In this document: positions 45,623 to 47,053 of the stretch, piece by piece
Layout: each line of letters opens with the position of its first letter
Numbering within the stretch: the stretch's first letter is position 1
Assembly: GCA_022823225.1 (NCBI GenBank)
Contig: JAJDXM010000012.1
Span: 1-47,053 of the forward strand
Length of the DNA: 47,053 nucleotides
Origin: Gemmatimonadota bacterium
Lineage (GTDB): Bacteria > Gemmatimonadota > Gemmatimonadetes > Longimicrobiales > Gaopeijiaceae
Reading direction: 5' to 3'
Translations under genes and position numbers: made by a program
The notes under the pieces: model-generated
What the model was told of the DNA's origin: nothing
The model's database searches: none
The model's input: the letters and a program-made list of their open reading frames with translations, nothing else

Positions 45623-46834
45623 ATGAAGGATACCTATTTCAGGAAGGGCTTCGGACTCAAGGCCGAGGTGAAGCCCGTCATCGATACGGAGTACCACTCC
45701 GCGCTTCTGGAGCGCATCCGCTCGCGCGCGTACACCGACCGCTTCGGCGACATCACGGTCCGGCTTGCCAAGGACTTCGGTTTCTGCTACGGCGTCGACC
45801 GCGCGGTGGACTACGCCTACCAGACCCGCCACAAGTTCCCCGACAAGAGGGTCTTCCTGGTGGGCGAGATCATCCACAACCCGCACGTCAACCACCGTCT
45901 GAAGGAGAAGGGCATCGAGTTCCTCTACCCGTCCGCCGAGGGCCGGTTCGACTTCAGCGAGGTGACCCCGGACGACGTGGTGATCATCCCCGCCTTCGGC
46001 GTCACGATCCACGACATGAAGGTGCTGCAGGAGAAGGGGTGCGTGCTGGTCGACACCACCTGCGGCTCGGTGCTTCTGGTGTGGAAGCGGGTCGACAGCT
46101 ACGCCCGTGACGGGTTTACCGCGATCATCCACGGCAAGTACCAGCACGAGGAATCGCGCGCGACAGCCAGCCAGGCGCTGCGCCACGAGGGGGGCAAGTA
46201 CATCGTCGTGCGCAACATGGCGGAGGCCGAGGTGGTGGGGGACTACATCACCGGCCGGCCGGGGCGGCTCGACCGCGACGACTTTGTGGCGCGGTTCCGC
46301 AAACGCTCATCGGACGGCTTCGATCCCGACCGGGACCTCCGCAAGGTCGGCGTCGCCAACCAGACCACGATGCTGGCCACCGAGTCGCTGGCGATCGGTG
46401 CGCGCCTGCGCGAAATGATGGTCGAATCGATGGGCGAAGAGCACGCTGCGGAGCATTTCCGCTCCTTCGGCACGATCTGCTCGGCGACGCAGGAGCGGCA
46501 GGACGCCGTGCTCGATATGATGAAGGAGCCGCCCGACATCATGCTCGTGGTGGGCGGCTACAATTCGTCCAACACCAACCACCTGGCGCACCTCTGCCGG
46601 GAGTACACCACGACCTTCCACGTGAAGGACGCCGAGTGCATCGACGCGGACAGCGGCGCGATCAATCACAAGCCGGAGCTGGACCCGCACGCCCCCGAGG
46701 TGACGGATTGGAACTGGCTGCCGCCTGGACCGCTGCAGCTGGGGATTACCGCCGGCGCCTCGACCCCGAACAACGAGATCGGCAAAGCCGTGGCCAGAAT
46801 CCTGGCGATCAGGGGGATCGAAGTCGACGACTAG
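45623..46834 (+). CDS. ispH: 4-Hydroxy-3-methylbut-2-enyl diphosphate reductase, long plant/cyanobacterial type
   Basis: A 403-aa IspH, the last enzyme of the MEP isoprenoid pathway. The three cluster cysteines are in LAKDFGFCYGVDRAV near residue 53, VDTTCGSVLLVWKR near 144 and FGTICSATQERQDAV near 287. GITAGASTPNNEIG closes the active site near the C-terminus. The length of about 400 residues, with an N-terminal extension FRKGFGLKAEV, matches the cyanobacterial/plant and not the short E. coli form. ATG with GAGG 7 bases upstream. Divergent from fxsA. Confidence 0.93.
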   Translation: MKDTYFRKGFGLKAEVKPVIDTEYHSALLERIRSRAYTDRFGDITVRLAKDFGFCYGVDRAVDYAYQTRHKFPDKRVFLVGEIIHNPHVNHRLKEKGIEFLYPSAEGRFDFSEVTPDDVVIIPAFGVTIHDMKVLQEKGCVLVDTTCGSVLLVWKRVDSYARDGFTAIIHGKYQHEESRATASQALRHEGGKYIVVRNMAEAEVVGDYITGRPGRLDRDDFVARFRKRSSDGFDPDRDLRKVGVANQTTMLATESLAIGARLREMMVESMGEEHAAEHFRSFGTICSATQERQDAVLDMMKEPPDIMLVVGGYNSSNTNHLAHLCREYTTTFHVKDAECIDADSGAINHKPELDPHAPEVTDWNWLPPGPLQLGITAGASTPNNEIGKAVARILAIRGIEVDD

Positions 46835-46953
46835 GACCCCCGCGGAATGGGGGCGGCGAAGCGTCCGCACCGGACTGGCAGCCGTGGATAATACCCGCGT
46901 CGCACCGAGGGCGGCGAGGCGCCGGGCTGGCAGGTTGCTGGTGGCGAAAATCA

Positions 46954-47008
46954 CGGCAAGAAGTCACGTAAGTCCAATCAGGACTGCACGATCTGCGCTT
47001 CTTGCCGT
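46954..47008. repeat. 11-bp inverted repeat enclosing a second hairpin at the window end
   Basis: ACGGCAAGAAG at 46954-46964 pairs perfectly with CTTCTTGCCGT at 46998-47008. Within the 33-base loop, AGTCC (46972-46976) pairs with GGACT (46981-46985) around AATCA. The nested shape could be a structured RNA, a terminator-like element or a small repeat. The 219 bp from ispH to the window end hold no other gene that I can support. A weak CCCCC/GGGGG stem lies just after the ispH stop (about 46837-46853). Confidence 0.6.
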
Positions 47009-47053
47009 TGGATCATAGCGAGTTCCGCCGAGCGCGAACAGCAAGAGAGTCGC

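Noticed and set aside
46954-47008. tRNA gene or integron attC site
   Set aside because: The nested stems do not give a cloverleaf with a T-loop GTTCRA sequence, and no R''/R' core (GTTRRRY/RYYYAAC) is present at the arms.

Overview
This is a very GC-rich bacterial window with tightly packed genes and many 4-bp stop/start overlaps. The gene content points to an uncultivated member of the Gemmatimonadota. The clues are large families of exported 6-bladed beta-propellers, a sortilin/VPS10-like Asp-box protein, a TAXI-type TRAP transporter, an ETF-ubiquinone oxidoreductase beside a CDGSH protein, and a long plant/cyanobacterial-type IspH. This assignment is an inference from gene content, not a phylogeny.

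Region 1 (1-13.7 kb) is the most unusual part. Almost everything reads on the minus strand. A run of genes from 10096 down to 166 encodes a cysteine-rich secreted protein, six complete exported 6-bladed beta-propellers (four look like lipoproteins), an FGE-sulfatase-fold protein without the usual catalytic cysteines, a truncated propeller copy and a cysteine-rich remnant. Upstream lie a membrane thioredoxin-like protein, an ECF sigma factor between two membrane proteins, an 8-cysteine mini-protein and a YodC/DUF2158-like protein. Five copies of one promoter-like element (TTGCACG, then a 17-bp spacer measured from TTGCAC, then TGTCTATG) lie in front of these genes. One copy is in front of the sigma-factor operon itself. 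I read this as a self-contained, autoregulated ECF regulon for cell-envelope proteins. It resembles the Bacteroidota loci that pair small secreted peptides (NVEALA type) with 6-bladed propeller lipoproteins, but I do not recognise it as a described system.

Region 2 (13.7-21 kb, minus strand) holds a sortilin-like Asp-box protein of about 1,058 aa, two paralogous exported proteins with a G-D-x-W-x-D-T signature, a double-CDGSH iron-sulfur protein and ETF-QO. Region 3 (21-27.2 kb) holds a ChlI/MoxR-like AAA+ ATPase and a VWA protein on the plus strand with mutY nested antisense between them, then a MATE/MOP-type exporter, a Trm112-like protein and a DUF192 lipoprotein. Region 4 (27.4-33.1 kb, minus strand) is an apparent operon: a third G-D-x-W-x-D-T protein, a Yip1-domain protein, a fused TRAP permease, its TAXI binding protein and a class V PLP enzyme. 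Region 5 (33.2-35.6 kb, plus strand) has an unknown protein and a GspE/PilB-type ATPase with an added double zinc ribbon.

Region 6 (35.6-45.4 kb, minus strand) is catabolic and housekeeping. It holds FxsA, an M42 aminopeptidase, a GAF/fRMsr-like protein, a metallo-beta-lactamase-fold hydrolase, glcD-glcE-glcF, an M20 carboxypeptidase, a histone-H1-like basic protein with a strong sigma-70-like promoter, and an OSBS/N-acylamino-acid racemase. Region 7 is ispH on the plus strand, followed by a structured noncoding end. I see no rRNA, tRNA, CRISPR array, transposase or integrase.
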